Of a DNA stretch of 64,000 bases, positions 10,776-20,112 are shown in pieces. Under the pieces are notes generated by a model. The model saw only the letters and a program-made list of their open reading frames with translations. It was not told the DNA's origin and searched no databases. Source of the DNA: Dyella terrae (lineage in GTDB: Bacteria; Pseudomonadota; Gammaproteobacteria; Xanthomonadales; Rhodanobacteraceae); contig NZ_SIZZ01000002.1 in the NCBI RefSeq assembly GCF_004322705.1, positions 310,001 to 374,000 on the forward strand. Reading direction: 5' to 3'. Position numbers and translations under genes: made by a program. Numbering within the stretch: the first letter of the stretch is position 1; every line of letters starts with the position of its first letter.

Positions 10776-11540
10776 ATGTGCCTGATCGCCTTTGCCTGGA
10801 ACGTGCATCCGCGCTGGCGCTTGTTGCTGGCGGGCAATCGCGATGAGTTCCACGCCCGTCCAAGCGCACCGCTGGCGCGCTGGTCCGAAGGGTCGGTCAT
10901 CGGCGGGCGCGATCTCGAAGCGGGGGGTACCTGGCTGGGCGTCACGGACGCGGGGCGTTGTTGCGTTGTCACCAACGTGCGCGATCCACGCGATCCGCAA
11001 CAAGGCGTATCGCGCGGATTGCTGGCGACGGACTTCCTGCGCGGTGATGCCGATGCCACGGCGCATGCCGACGCGTTGCTGCAAACGGCCGCGGACTACC
11101 GGCCCTTCAACCTGCTTACGTTCGATGCGCAGGATGCCTACTACCTGGGTAATCGCCCGTCAGCGCGCAAGCAACGCGTGGAGCCGGGCGTGCATGGCCT
11201 GTCCAACGCGGACTTCAACACGCCCTGGCCCAAGACGCGTGCACTGATGGATCGCCTGCGCCACTGGATGGCATCCAGCCCGGACGATGAGTTCGCGCCC
11301 TTGTTCACCGCGCTGGCGGACGCGCACCGCGCGCCCGACGAACAGCTTCCGGATACGGGCGTCGGCCTGGAGCGCGAGCGCTGGCTGTCGTCGGCCTTTA
11401 TCACCAGCGAGCACTACGGCACGCGCGCCAGTACGGTCGTGGCCATCGGCTACGACGGGCGCGGCATGATGGTGGAGCGTCGCTTTGGTCCGTTCGGCAA
11501 GTTCGAGGGCGAAACCGCGCTGGCGTTCGGGACGACGTGA
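10776..11540 (+). CDS. NRDE family protein (TANGO2-like)
   Basis: The 254-residue product begins MCLIAFAW and carries the signature LLLAGNRDEFHARPSAPL, which defines the NRDE/TANGO2 family. Cys2 could act as an N-terminal nucleophile, as in Ntn hydrolases, but the bacterial function is unknown. The ATG lies one base after the protease stop codon, so the two genes are likely co-transcribed. The gene ends one base before the convergent YchJ-like gene. Confidence 0.88.
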   Translation: MCLIAFAWNVHPRWRLLLAGNRDEFHARPSAPLARWSEGSVIGGRDLEAGGTWLGVTDAGRCCVVTNVRDPRDPQQGVSRGLLATDFLRGDADATAHADALLQTAADYRPFNLLTFDAQDAYYLGNRPSARKQRVEPGVHGLSNADFNTPWPKTRALMDRLRHWMASSPDDEFAPLFTALADAHRAPDEQLPDTGVGLERERWLSSAFITSEHYGTRASTVVAIGYDGRGMMVERRFGPFGKFEGETALAFGTT

Positions 11541-11541
11541 A

Positions 11542-11949
11542 TCAGTCTTCGCGAAAACTGCCGTCGAGGTAGTACCAGCGACCGTCTTCGCGCACGAAGC
11601 GGCTGATCTCGTGCATCCGCTGCGCCTTGCCACCGCCGTAGCGCAGGCGTGCCACGAACTCCACCACGGCGCTGTCGCCCTCGGCCTCGAAATGCCTGAC
11701 GTCCAGGCCCAGCCACGTGGGTGCCGGCTGCTGTGCCGCCAGCTTGAGCGTCGCCGGGCGGGTGCTCGCATGCCAGGTCGCCAGCAGATAATCCTCGCGC
11801 TTGAGCACGTAGGCGCTGTAGCGCGAGCGCATCAGTCGTTCGGCAGTGTCGGCCGCCAGGCCTTCGTGCAGCGGGCCGCAGCAGCGCGGATAGCCGTCGG
11901 CGTTGCCGCAGGGGCAGGGGGTCAGGGTGTCGATCGCTTGAACGGGCAA
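11542..11949 (-). CDS. YchJ family protein with N-terminal SEC-C metal-binding motif
   Basis: The product starts with a short leader and the zinc motif CPCGNADGYPRCCGPLH, followed by a YchJ/NTF2-like domain (RSRYSAYVLKREDYL, ISRFVREDGRWYYLDG). The role of YchJ is unknown. The start is uncertain: a TTG preceded by AGAGGCGG gives 135 residues, close to the family's length, and a GTG at 11997 would add 16 residues. Either start keeps it downstream of the DUF938 gene on the same strand. Confidence 0.75.
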   Translation of the reverse strand: MPVQAIDTLTPCPCGNADGYPRCCGPLHEGLAADTAERLMRSRYSAYVLKREDYLLATWHASTRPATLKLAAQQPAPTWLGLDVRHFEAEGDSAVVEFVARLRYGGGKAQRMHEISRFVREDGRWYYLDGSFRED

Positions 11950-12001
11950 GGCGGTCCGCCTCTGCAAAGTGTCGCCATCATGCCACCGAAGCGGCACGGG
12001 A

Positions 12002-12595
12002 TCACGCGTGGCGGCGCCAGATGCGGCAGCGGTTGTTGGCCGGCATGGGCAGGTCGTGGGTGAGCCGGAAGCCCGCCCCGGCGGCAAGGGCGTCGACGTC
12101 GGCGGCGTCGCGGATGCCCATGTGCGCGCCACGCTGTTTCAGCCAGACGTCGAACTGGGCATTACTTTCGCTCGTGAACCGGCCGCGTTCGTTGAAAGGA
12201 CCATAGACGACCAGCGTCGCCTCCGGGCGCGTCACGGTGGGCAGCTGCGCGAAAAAGCGCTGCACCTCTTCCCACGCCATGATGTGCAGGGTGTTGGCCG
12301 TGAACACGGCATCGAAGGTGTCGACCGGCCAGGTTCCCGTGACGTCCAGCTCGACCGGCGGCGGGGTGTTCGGCAAGCCTGCGTCGTCCAGCCAAAGGCG
12401 GATGCCCGGCAGGTTCTCCGCACGATCCGAACTCTGCCAGCGCAGCCAGGGCATGGCAGCCGCGAAATACACGGCGTGCTGGCCGGTGCCGGAGCCGATT
12501 TCGAGCACGTCGCGGCGACCCGCGAGGTGCTCGCGCAGGACATCGAGGATCGGGTCGCGATTGCGATCGCAGGAAGGTGCGACGGGCTTTTCCAT
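12002..12595 (-). CDS. DUF938 family class I SAM-dependent methyltransferase
   Basis: The 197-residue protein shows a Rossmann methyltransferase core with the glycine motif VLEIGSGTGQHAVYFA, an acidic residue after strand 2 and a motif IV-like FTANTLHIMAWEEV, the pattern of the DUF938 group. The substrate is unknown. An in-frame TTG directly precedes the chosen ATG. It sits 13 bases after a small membrane-protein gene and just upstream of the YchJ-like gene, suggesting a three-gene minus-strand unit. Confidence 0.83.
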   Translation of the reverse strand: MEKPVAPSCDRNRDPILDVLREHLAGRRDVLEIGSGTGQHAVYFAAAMPWLRWQSSDRAENLPGIRLWLDDAGLPNTPPPVELDVTGTWPVDTFDAVFTANTLHIMAWEEVQRFFAQLPTVTRPEATLVVYGPFNERGRFTSESNAQFDVWLKQRGAHMGIRDAADVDALAAGAGFRLTHDLPMPANNRCRIWRRHA

Positions 12596-12608
12596 CAAGC
12601 GCCGACGA

Positions 12609-12806
12609 TCAGGCGGGACGACCGCGCAGCACGCGCGCCGGCAGCATCAGGAGCGCGCCCAGCGTGGCAAAGACGGCCGTGACGGTGATGCCGACCAGGC
12701 GAAACGGCAGCATCAGCAGCCAGACGACGGGATAAAGCACGAGCGCCAGCAGGGCAATCGGCCAGCAGACGATGAACAACAGCAACCAAAGGATGAAACC
12801 GACCAT
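12609..12806 (-). CDS. Small inner-membrane protein, 65 residues
   Basis: The protein is almost wholly hydrophobic, with two predicted transmembrane segments (about residues 2-34 and 38-57) and a basic C-terminal tail ending RVLRGRPA. I do not recognise a family. The ATG was chosen because it starts directly at the first membrane segment; upstream in-frame sequence is basic and not hydrophobic. It precedes the DUF938 methyltransferase gene by 13 bases. Confidence 0.6.
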   Translation of the reverse strand: MVGFILWLLLFIVCWPIALLALVLYPVVWLLMLPFRLVGITVTAVFATLGALLMLPARVLRGRPA

Positions 12807-12970
12807 GGCAGGTGTCCGGTGAGGGATGGCCGGATTGTGTCGCGATGCAGCCATGAGCGGGAGTGCCGGTGGTTGGGTTGAGATGGACGCACCCGGAAAG
12901 GGCTTTTCATCCCCCTTTTCAGCCCGGCACCTTGCGCTATCGTTCGCCCACCCCCACGAATGCGACGGCA

Positions 12971-14320
12971 ATGGACCCTCACATCACCCACGTCAGCGAG
13001 CCGCGGCGTCGCGCTGCGCTTGCCTTCATCTACATCACCGTCGTGCTGGACATGCTCGCGTTCGGCATCATCGTGCCGGTGCTGCCGCATCTGATCGAGC
13101 AGCTGGCCGGTGGTGGCATCGCGGATGCGGCGTGGTGGGTCGGCGTGTTCAGTACCGTATTCGCCATCGTGCAGTTCATCTGTTCGCCGATTCAGGGCGC
13201 TCTCTCGGATCGCTTCGGTCGTCGGCCGGTCATCCTGATCTCAAACTTTGGCCTGGCGGTCGACTTCCTCGTACTGGCGGTGGCCCCCACGCTCTGGCTG
13301 CTGTTCGCCGCGCGCATTTTCCTCGGCATGACGGCGGCAAGTTTCACCACGGCCAATGCCTATATCGCCGACATCACGCCGAAGGAAAAGCGCTCCGCGG
13401 CCTACGGCATTCTCGGCAGCGCGTTTGGCGTGGGTTTCATCATTGGCCCAAGCCTCGGTGGTGTGCTGGGTGAAATCTCGCTGCGCCTTCCGTTCTGGGT
13501 GGCGGCGGGCCTGGCGGGATGCAATTTCCTGTACGGCCTGCTGATCCTTCCCGAATCGCTGCCGAAGGAGCGCCGCACGCCGAAGTTCGAACTGCACAGC
13601 GCGCATCCGCTGGGCGCGTTCAAATTGCTGCGTCGCTACCCGCAGGTGCTGGGCCTGGCGTTCGTCCTGTTCCTGGTCTATCTCGCGCACTACGTGTTGC
13701 AGACCACCTTCGTGCTCTATGCCGACTATCGTTACGACTGGGGCATCCGTGCGGCCGGCCTGGTGCTGACCCTGGTCGGTGCCTGCGATGGCTTGGTGCA
13801 GGCTTTCCTTACCGGTCGCCTCACCCCCAAATTTGGCGAGCGACGCGTGCTGATCGGCGGCATGGTCTGCGGCATCGGCGCCTTCCTGCTGATGGGCATG
13901 ACCGGCGTCGGCTGGGTGTTCCTGCTGGGCGTGCCGCTGATGGCCTTGTGGGGCCTGGCCATGCCGCCCATGCAATCGATCATGACGCACGAAGTGGATC
14001 CGTCCGAGCAGGGTCGCCTGCAAGGTGCGCTTTCCACGCTCGGCAGTTTCGCCGGCATCTTCGGTCCGTTCCTGTTTGCCCAGGTCTTCGCCTTCGCCAT
14101 TTCGCCCTCGTCGCCCGTGCATGTGCCGGGGCTGGCGTTCCTGCTTTCCGCTGCATTGATGCTGATCGGCGCCGTCGTGGCCTGGCGCATCACGCGGCAT
14201 ACCGTCGATCCGTCGCGTGCCGAACCGGACGCGCCGGCCGCCGGCCATGATCTGTCGCCCATGGCGACCCACCGACCGATCGAACCATCGACCATTGATA
14301 CCAGGGAGTCATCGCAATGA
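12971..14320 (+). CDS. MFS transporter, TetA/DHA1-like
   Basis: This is a 12-helix major facilitator of about 449 residues. The first helix carries [17 protein letters not shown], and the loop between helices 2 and 3 has the DHA1 motif [12 protein letters not shown], both close to class A-C tetracycline exporters. The substrate cannot be read from the sequence; a proton-driven drug or metabolite exporter is the safest call. Its last codons overlap the next gene by ATGA, so the pair is translationally coupled. No TetR-like repressor is adjacent. Confidence 0.85.
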   Translation: MDPHITHVSEPRRRAALAFIYITVVLDMLAFGIIVPVLPHLIEQLAGGGIADAAWWVGVFSTVFAIVQFICSPIQGALSDRFGRRPVILISNFGLAVDFLVLAVAPTLWLLFAARIFLGMTAASFTTANAYIADITPKEKRSAAYGILGSAFGVGFIIGPSLGGVLGEISLRLPFWVAAGLAGCNFLYGLLILPESLPKERRTPKFELHSAHPLGAFKLLRRYPQVLGLAFVLFLVYLAHYVLQTTFVLYADYRYDWGIRAAGLVLTLVGACDGLVQAFLTGRLTPKFGERRVLIGGMVCGIGAFLLMGMTGVGWVFLLGVPLMALWGLAMPPMQSIMTHEVDPSEQGRLQGALSTLGSFAGIFGPFLFAQVFAFAISPSSPVHVPGLAFLLSAALMLIGAVVAWRITRHTVDPSRAEPDAPAAGHDLSPMATHRPIEPSTIDTRESSQ

Positions 14321-14823
14321 GTCTTTCCATGTACCAGGCCTCGGTGCCTGTCTTCGTGCGCGCGCTCAACAATCTGACGCACGTCCTGAAGAAGGGTGAG
14401 GAATACGCCAAGGCCAAGGGCGTGACGCCCGAAGTGTTGCTGCAAACGCGACTGATCCCGGACATGCTGCCGCTGCTGAAACAGGTGCAGGTCGTCACCG
14501 ACATGGCGAAGAACGGCACCGCCCGCCTGGCCGGTGTCACGCCCATGGTGTTCGAAGACAACGAAACCACGCTTGATGAGTTGTATGCCCGCATCGAACG
14601 CGCGCTCGACTACATCAAGGGATTCGAGGCGAGCCAGATCGACGGCAGCGAAGCGCGCAGCGTGACCATCAAGATCCGCGGCAATGAAACCCAGTTCGAC
14701 GGCCAGACCTACCTGTTGTACTTCATCTTGCCGAACCTGTTCTTCCACTGCACCACCACCTACAACATCCTGCGCGAAGCCGGCGCGGAACTGGGTAAAG
14801 CAGACTTCATGGGCAAGCCGTAA
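14317..14823 (+). CDS. DUF1993 family protein
   Basis: The 168-residue soluble protein matches the DUF1993 pattern: an N-terminal helix beginning [17 protein letters not shown], a central helical bundle and a conserved FFHCTTTYNILREAG near the end. The family is thought to adopt a DinB-like fold, and its role is unknown. The ATG overlaps the MFS stop codon by four bases. A long perfect hairpin follows ten bases after the stop. Confidence 0.85.
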   Translation: MSLSMYQASVPVFVRALNNLTHVLKKGEEYAKAKGVTPEVLLQTRLIPDMLPLLKQVQVVTDMAKNGTARLAGVTPMVFEDNETTLDELYARIERALDYIKGFEASQIDGSEARSVTIKIRGNETQFDGQTYLLYFILPNLFFHCTTTYNILREAGAELGKADFMGKP

Positions 14824-14832
14824 AGCGATTCG

Positions 14833-14859
14833 GGCTGTCACGCGCAACGCGTGACAGCC
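14833..14859. terminator. Perfect 12-bp hairpin after the MFS-DUF1993 unit
   Basis: GGCTGTCACGCG and CGCGTGACAGCC form a perfect 12-bp stem around the three-base loop CAA. No T-run follows, so it may be a weak terminator, an mRNA-stabilising end or a repeat unit. The remaining 259 bases up to the next gene show no further structure or gene. Confidence 0.55.
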
Positions 14860-15118
14860 ATTACCTGATGCGTGCGCAATGCGCGCCTCTTCAGAGTCTC
14901 AAAGGCACTTTCAACGCGGTTTCAGATTCCTCCGATTGTTCGGGTGCGGGTAGGACAACTATTTCTTTACCTGTGGCGCGGGGAGCGTCGCAGGCGTTCG
15001 TGCCCGACGGCCATGTCGATTGCTTCGCTGCGGAATTCCCGACGCCCGACGACTACCTGCCTTGCCTTTCGCACAACCGCATCGGTTGTCGTTGACTGGC
15101 GTCGATCGGAGATTCTGC

Positions 15119-18100
15119 GTGACCCTTACTCATATTCGCGGCGCAGCCGCATCCTCTCGCGCACGCCAGCCGCGCCTGCTAACCCTCGCCATCGGCGCGA
15201 GCCTCGCGCTGGGCGTGGCAGGAACGGCCTTTGGCCAGGCCACCACGGGAAACATCTTCGGCCAGGCGCAGCCAGGTCAGACCGTCATTGTCAGTGGCTC
15301 GACCGGTGTCACGCGTCAGGCCGTCGTCGATGAAACGGGTCGTTTCCGATTCGGCAACCTGCCGCTGGGCGACTACAAGGTTTCATTGCAGCGTGACGGC
15401 GCTACGATCATGGAGCGCAATGACGTCACTCTTGTCGTCGGTGCCGGCACCGAGGTGAACTTCAACCTCGATATCCAGGCGACGTCACTGGATGCCGTCT
15501 CGGTCAGCGCCAGTGCGCTTCCCTCCATCGACGTTGCCAGTGTCGATTCGCGCACCGTGCTGACGGCCAAAGACCTTGAACGATTGCCGCTCGCGCGCCA
15601 TGCCGAGGCCATCGCCTTGCTTGCGCCGGGCGCCGTGTCGGGCAGTGGCGCCTTCACCGGCCCGACCGGCCAGTCACTGGTGTCTTTCGGCGGCGCCTCG
15701 GTGTCTGAGAACGCTTATTACATCAATGGCTTCAACACCACCGATCCGCTGGCGGCCATGGGCGGCATTGGCCTTCCGTATGGCGCCGTGGATCAGCAGG
15801 AGGTTTACACCGGCGGTTACAGCGCGATGTATGGCCGATCCGATGGCGGCGTCATCAGTCAGGTCGGCAAGCGCGGCACGAATCAGTGGAAGTTCGGCGG
15901 GCAGGTATTGTGGTCGCCGCGCTCGCTCGCGTCGGATCCTCGCAACCTCTACTTCCCGGACCAGGCGTTGCCGGATGGCTACGACTACACCAACGCGTCG
16001 CAGCCGGGGACGATCTATCGGTCCCGCAAGAACAATACGAGTTGGACGACGGTCTATAGCGCCTATGCCGGTGGTCCGCTGATCAAGGATCGACTGTATC
16101 TGTTTGTCGCCGCCGAAGCCGAAAAGCAACAGGGCACCAGCACCACGCCGGTCACCAGTTCACAACCGGCCAACAACCAGCACGCCACGAGTCGCCCCAA
16201 GCATTACGCCAAGCTGGACTGGAACATCAATGCGAACAACATCCTCGAACTGACCAGCATCGGCAGCAAGCAGGCCTATGCCGGCTCACTGTATGACTAC
16301 GATTACGCGACCGGGCGCCAGGGCGATCGCTTCGGCTTCGATACGTCGACCAAGACGTCTTCGGACATCACCATTGGCAAGATCACCAGTTACGTCACCG
16401 ACGATCTCACGCTATCGGCGACCTACGGGATCAACAAAGTCACCAGCACTTCGAGCGTGCCCGGCGACGATCCGACGCGTCCTTTCCTGAGTGCCGTCAC
16501 CAACCAGGATCCGTCGATCACCGGCGGTACGCCCATCCGCAACGGCGTCACCAGTTCGACGATCGGCTCGCCCCATTCGACCAGCCAGGCGCGCGGGCTG
16601 CGCCTGGACGCCGAGTACCGGCTGGGCAATCACCAGCTCGCGGCGGGCATCGACAACATGCGCTACAACTCGCGCAACATCGGCAAGACCCTGTCCGGGC
16701 CCGGTTATGCATGGATCTACGGCAAGACCGCGCGCCCCGACGTCGCGCTCGTTCCGTCGCTCGGCGTCGGCGCGCCGGGTGGCGACGGCTACTTCGTCCA
16801 TCGCTATATATCCAGTTCGCTGACCAGTTCGTCGGTGGACCAGAAGGCTCAGTACATCGAGGATCGCTGGCAGGTTAGTGACCGGTGGCTGTTGAGCCTG
16901 GGCCTGCGCAACGACCAGTTCACCAACTTCAACAACGTCGGCCAGGCCTACGTGCGAAACACGAACCAGTGGGCGCCCCGCCTGGGTTTTGCGTGGGACG
17001 TCCTGGGGGATGCCAGCTTCAAGCTCTATGGCAACCTGGGCCGTTACTACCTTGCATTGCCCACCAGTGTCGCCATTCGTGGCGCCTCGGCATCCACGAT
17101 GACGAGCGAGTACTTCACCTACACCGGTATCGACCCGGTGACAGGCGCACCAACCGGGCTGGCGCCGATTGGGCCGGGCCCGGTTTCGAGTAACGGCGAG
17201 TATGGCCAGGCGCCCGACCCTCGCACCGTGGCCGCCAGGGACCTGAAGTCGCAGTACCAGGACGAAGCCATCCTCGGATTCAGCAAGCAGCTTGGCAGCG
17301 ACTGGGTTTACGGTGCCAAGGCCACCGTGCGCAAACTGCAGACCGCCATCGATGACGTGTGCGACTACAAGAAGCTCGAAGCCAAGGCCAAATCCCAGGG
17401 CATCGATGTCGATGCAGTCAATATTTCCCATGGCTGCCTCATCTTCAATCCCGGTCAGACCAATACCTTCCTTCTTTCGCGCAAGGACGGTTCGGGCTAT
17501 GAGCAGGTGCGCATGAGCGCGAAGGACTGGGGGTTCGACGGCGGCGCCAAGCGCAAGTACTACGCGCTGGACCTTTTCGTGGAGCATCCGTTCGACGGCA
17601 AGTGGCACGGCCGCGTCGACTACACGTTCTCGCGCAGTTACGGAAATACCGAAGGCCAGGTGCTGTCGACGCTGGGCCAGGACGATGTGTCCAAGACGCA
17701 GGACTGGGACTTCGCATCGCTGATGGCCAACAGCAATGGCGTGCTTTCCAACGATCGTACGCACCAGCTGAAGATCTACGGTGCCTACCAGGTCACTTCC
17801 GAATGGATGGTGTCCGGTTCGCTGCGCGTGAACTCGGGCGCGCCACGCGCGTGCCTTGGCTACTTCGGCAACGATGAGTCCGATCCCGCCGGTTACCGCT
17901 CCAGTTACCGCTTCTGCGGTGGCAAATCGTCAGCCCTTGGCTCGAATGGCCGCCTGCCATGGACCCGCCAACTGGATGCGGGCGTGACCTATCGTCCCGC
18001 CTTTGCTGGCAACAAGCTCGGCTTCAACGCCACGGTGTTTAACGTGACAAACGAGCGTAAGCCGCTGTCGCAGGACGTGCGTTATCAGACGTCTCCGTAC

Positions 18101-18181
18101 ACGGTGTCCAACACCTACGGCTTGCCGACCTTCCTGCAGCCACCGCGCTACGTGCGTCTGTCGGCGTCGTACGATTTCTGA
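15119..18181 (+). CDS. TonB-dependent receptor with N-terminal carboxypeptidase-regulatory domain (Oar-like)
   Basis: The product (about 1020 residues) has a signal peptide ending TAFGQA, an N-terminal CarboxypepD_reg-like beta-sandwich (GQTVIVSGSTGVTRQAV to about residue 110), a plug domain and a long barrel ending in an aromatic terminal strand (RLSASYDF). This layout matches the Oar-like receptors common in Xanthomonadales. The ligand is unknown. Translation is set at GTG because GGAG lies seven bases upstream and the next residues lead into the signal peptide. A strong terminator follows. Confidence 0.87.
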   Translation: MTLTHIRGAAASSRARQPRLLTLAIGASLALGVAGTAFGQATTGNIFGQAQPGQTVIVSGSTGVTRQAVVDETGRFRFGNLPLGDYKVSLQRDGATIMERNDVTLVVGAGTEVNFNLDIQATSLDAVSVSASALPSIDVASVDSRTVLTAKDLERLPLARHAEAIALLAPGAVSGSGAFTGPTGQSLVSFGGASVSENAYYINGFNTTDPLAAMGGIGLPYGAVDQQEVYTGGYSAMYGRSDGGVISQVGKRGTNQWKFGGQVLWSPRSLASDPRNLYFPDQALPDGYDYTNASQPGTIYRSRKNNTSWTTVYSAYAGGPLIKDRLYLFVAAEAEKQQGTSTTPVTSSQPANNQHATSRPKHYAKLDWNINANNILELTSIGSKQAYAGSLYDYDYATGRQGDRFGFDTSTKTSSDITIGKITSYVTDDLTLSATYGINKVTSTSSVPGDDPTRPFLSAVTNQDPSITGGTPIRNGVTSSTIGSPHSTSQARGLRLDAEYRLGNHQLAAGIDNMRYNSRNIGKTLSGPGYAWIYGKTARPDVALVPSLGVGAPGGDGYFVHRYISSSLTSSSVDQKAQYIEDRWQVSDRWLLSLGLRNDQFTNFNNVGQAYVRNTNQWAPRLGFAWDVLGDASFKLYGNLGRYYLALPTSVAIRGASASTMTSEYFTYTGIDPVTGAPTGLAPIGPGPVSSNGEYGQAPDPRTVAARDLKSQYQDEAILGFSKQLGSDWVYGAKATVRKLQTAIDDVCDYKKLEAKAKSQGIDVDAVNISHGCLIFNPGQTNTFLLSRKDGSGYEQVRMSAKDWGFDGGAKRKYYALDLFVEHPFDGKWHGRVDYTFSRSYGNTEGQVLSTLGQDDVSKTQDWDFASLMANSNGVLSNDRTHQLKIYGAYQVTSEWMVSGSLRVNSGAPRACLGYFGNDESDPAGYRSSYRFCGGKSSALGSNGRLPWTRQLDAGVTYRPAFAGNKLGFNATVFNVTNERKPLSQDVRYQTSPYTVSNTYGLPTFLQPPRYVRLSASYDF

Positions 18182-18224
18182 TCGGTACGCGCTTACGGCG
18201 TGTGGTTTAACTCCTACAGCACAT

Positions 18225-18258
18225 AAACCGCCACCGGATAGTCCGGTGGCGGTTTTCT
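18225..18258 (+). terminator. Rho-independent terminator after the Oar-like receptor
   Basis: The stem AAACCGCCACCGGA / TCCGGTGGCGGTTT with loop TAG is followed by TTCT. The GC-rich stem and U-tract make this a clear intrinsic terminator 43 bases after the receptor stop. Confidence 0.9.
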
Positions 18259-18395
18259 GTAGGAAGACCGGCTGCCGCCTGTGCGTCACTGCCGGGCGGA
18301 GACCAGACGACACGGATGCAGGAAAGTGAAGCGCGACATCGCCATCATCGATGGCCATGGGGCGCATCCGTGTGTCAATCACGCACGGAGCGGCC

Positions 18396-19307
18396 ATGCC
18401 TTTGCTTTTCAGAATCATTTTCGCCGGGATAATTCTCGTCTTCAGCCTTCAGGCCCGCGTGGCATGGGCGCAAGCGACGCTGCGTTGCGATGCCTGCACC
18501 GAAGTCCGCGCGCGGCAGCTGGCCGCGGGCAATCCGCCGTGGCCCCACGTCTACGTCATGGATATGGTGCGTCGGCAGATGCGCCATTTCTATCGACAGG
18601 CGGAACCGCTGGCGCCGCTGGGCGAAGTGGCCCTGACCCCGCAGGAGCGCGACTACTGGCAGCTGGCCCTGCGCTATTACGACGGCAACCACGGCTATTT
18701 CTCCCATCTGGACCATTGGCAGATCGATGTCGTGCGCGATGCGGATGGCGTGCTGGTGCTTCGCGATCTTCGCCTCGTCGATGCGGACCGGCGCGCGGAT
18801 GACACGATGGCAGGGCAGGGCGGACGGGGCATCGTTGCCGACGATCTGGAGCGGCACCCGTCATGGCGTGACAACCTTGCCTGCGTGCTCACTCAGGCAC
18901 TCCTTTCGCCCGAGTGGGACATCTTTGACCATCTGGCCCGCCATACCGGACTGAAACCGCACGAGGTTCGCCTGTTATTCGGGGCGGACCACGCCTCTAC
19001 GATCCAGCTTGATGTGCCTGAGCAAACCTTGCTGGTGGAAACCCGCTTCATCGACGGCAGTTCTGCACGCTGGGTCTGGCGCCCGCAGGCGTCGCGCTTT
19101 GCCTGGGCCGGTCGGCTCAGTCAGGATGGATCGCATCGATCGATGCAAAGCCAGGTTCCGCGGCCGGACGTGGCATGGCCTCCGGTGCTCAGTCATCTCG
19201 TCCACCGCCCAAGGCGTTGCCGGTGGGGCGCGGCGCTCAGCTCGTCGGGCTACCTGCATCCGTCGCTTCAGCACTCCATGGCCCACATGGGCTGCCCCGG
19301 GGACTGA
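18396..19307 (+). CDS. Exported protein of unknown function, 303 residues
   Basis: The protein begins with a clear signal peptide (MPLLFRIIFAGIILVFSLQA, cut near AWAQA). Soon after comes a CxxC pair (LRCDACTEVRARQLA), then a mixed alpha/beta region with conserved-looking aromatic and acidic residues (YYDGNHGYFSHLDHWQIDVV). GGAG lies five bases before the ATG. The last 60 residues are rich in Pro, Arg, Ser and His and look unlike the rest, so the true C-terminus may be altered. I do not recognise the family; the CxxC after a signal peptide could be structural. Confidence 0.7.
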   Translation: MPLLFRIIFAGIILVFSLQARVAWAQATLRCDACTEVRARQLAAGNPPWPHVYVMDMVRRQMRHFYRQAEPLAPLGEVALTPQERDYWQLALRYYDGNHGYFSHLDHWQIDVVRDADGVLVLRDLRLVDADRRADDTMAGQGGRGIVADDLERHPSWRDNLACVLTQALLSPEWDIFDHLARHTGLKPHEVRLLFGADHASTIQLDVPEQTLLVETRFIDGSSARWVWRPQASRFAWAGRLSQDGSHRSMQSQVPRPDVAWPPVLSHLVHRPRRCRWGAALSSSGYLHPSLQHSMAHMGCPGD

Positions 19308-19376
19308 TTTCCCCGCTTGCGTGCGTCGGGCATGAGCCCCATGTGGAGTCATCGTCTCCGCTTTGGACTGTCATCC

Positions 19377-20024
19377 ATGACCACCTCCCTGAAGATCGAT
19401 TTCGTCTCCGATGTCGTTTGCCCCTGGTGCGCTGTCGGGCTCGCCTCACTTGAGCAGGCGCTGGATCGCATCCAGGGCGAGATCACGGCCGATGTCCATT
19501 TCCAGCCGTTTGAGCTCAATCCCCAGATGGCGCCGGAAGGCGAGGACGTGGGCGAGCACCTCGCGCGCAAGTACGGCAGCACGCCGGAGCAGATGGCGCA
19601 GAACCGGGAAGCCATTCGCCAGCGTGGCGAGGACGTGGGCTTTATGTTCCGCATGGACAAGCGCGATCGCATCTACAACACCTTCGATGCCCATCGCCTG
19701 CTGCACTGGGCAGGTGTGGAAGGCAAGCAAGCGGCGCTCAAGCGCGCCTTGCTCGGTGCCTACTTCACCGATGGCCAGAACGTCAGCTCGCATGACGTGC
19801 TGGTCGCGGCGGCCGAAAGCGTCGGCCTGGACGGGCTCGAGGCACGCGCCGTGCTGGCGAGCGATCGCTACGCGAAAGAGGTGCGCCAGCACGAGCAGTT
19901 CTACCAGGCCCAGGGCATCCACTCGGTGCCGTCGGTCATCGTCAACGATCGCTACCTGATCCAGGGCGGCCAGCCGCCGGAAGTGTTCGAGCAAACGCTG
20001 CGCCGCATCGCCGCCGAAGGCTGA
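19377..20024 (+). CDS. DsbA-family oxidoreductase, FrnE-like
   Basis: The 215-residue protein is a thioredoxin-fold enzyme of the FrnE/2-hydroxychromene-2-carboxylate isomerase group. It has the active-site motif CPWC (Cys15, Cys18), the inserted helical domain (DAHRLLHWA) and the cis-proline loop GIHSVPSVIVND. It lacks a signal peptide, so it probably acts in the cytoplasm as a disulfide oxidoreductase or glutathione-linked enzyme. The start was chosen at the ATG next to the first strand; an upstream in-frame ATG adds a basic leader. The substrate is unknown. Confidence 0.87.
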   Translation: MTTSLKIDFVSDVVCPWCAVGLASLEQALDRIQGEITADVHFQPFELNPQMAPEGEDVGEHLARKYGSTPEQMAQNREAIRQRGEDVGFMFRMDKRDRIYNTFDAHRLLHWAGVEGKQAALKRALLGAYFTDGQNVSSHDVLVAAAESVGLDGLEARAVLASDRYAKEVRQHEQFYQAQGIHSVPSVIVNDRYLIQGGQPPEVFEQTLRRIAAEG

Positions 20025-20049
20025 ACCCCCGTCGGCAGCGGCGGGGTCC

Positions 20050-20073
20050 GGCCGCACGGTACAATGTGCGGCC
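20050..20073 (+). promoter_or_regulatory. Hairpin with a TACAAT box before dinG
   Basis: GGCCGCAC and GTGCGGCC form an 8-bp stem around GGTACAAT, which contains a good -10 hexamer (TACAAT). It lies about 40 bases upstream of the dinG start. It may be a promoter within a palindrome; no clear -35 box was seen. Confidence 0.35.
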
Positions 20074-20112
20074 AGCGCCCCTCCGGGGCCGCACCTCGCC
20101 CGCCCCGGCCGC

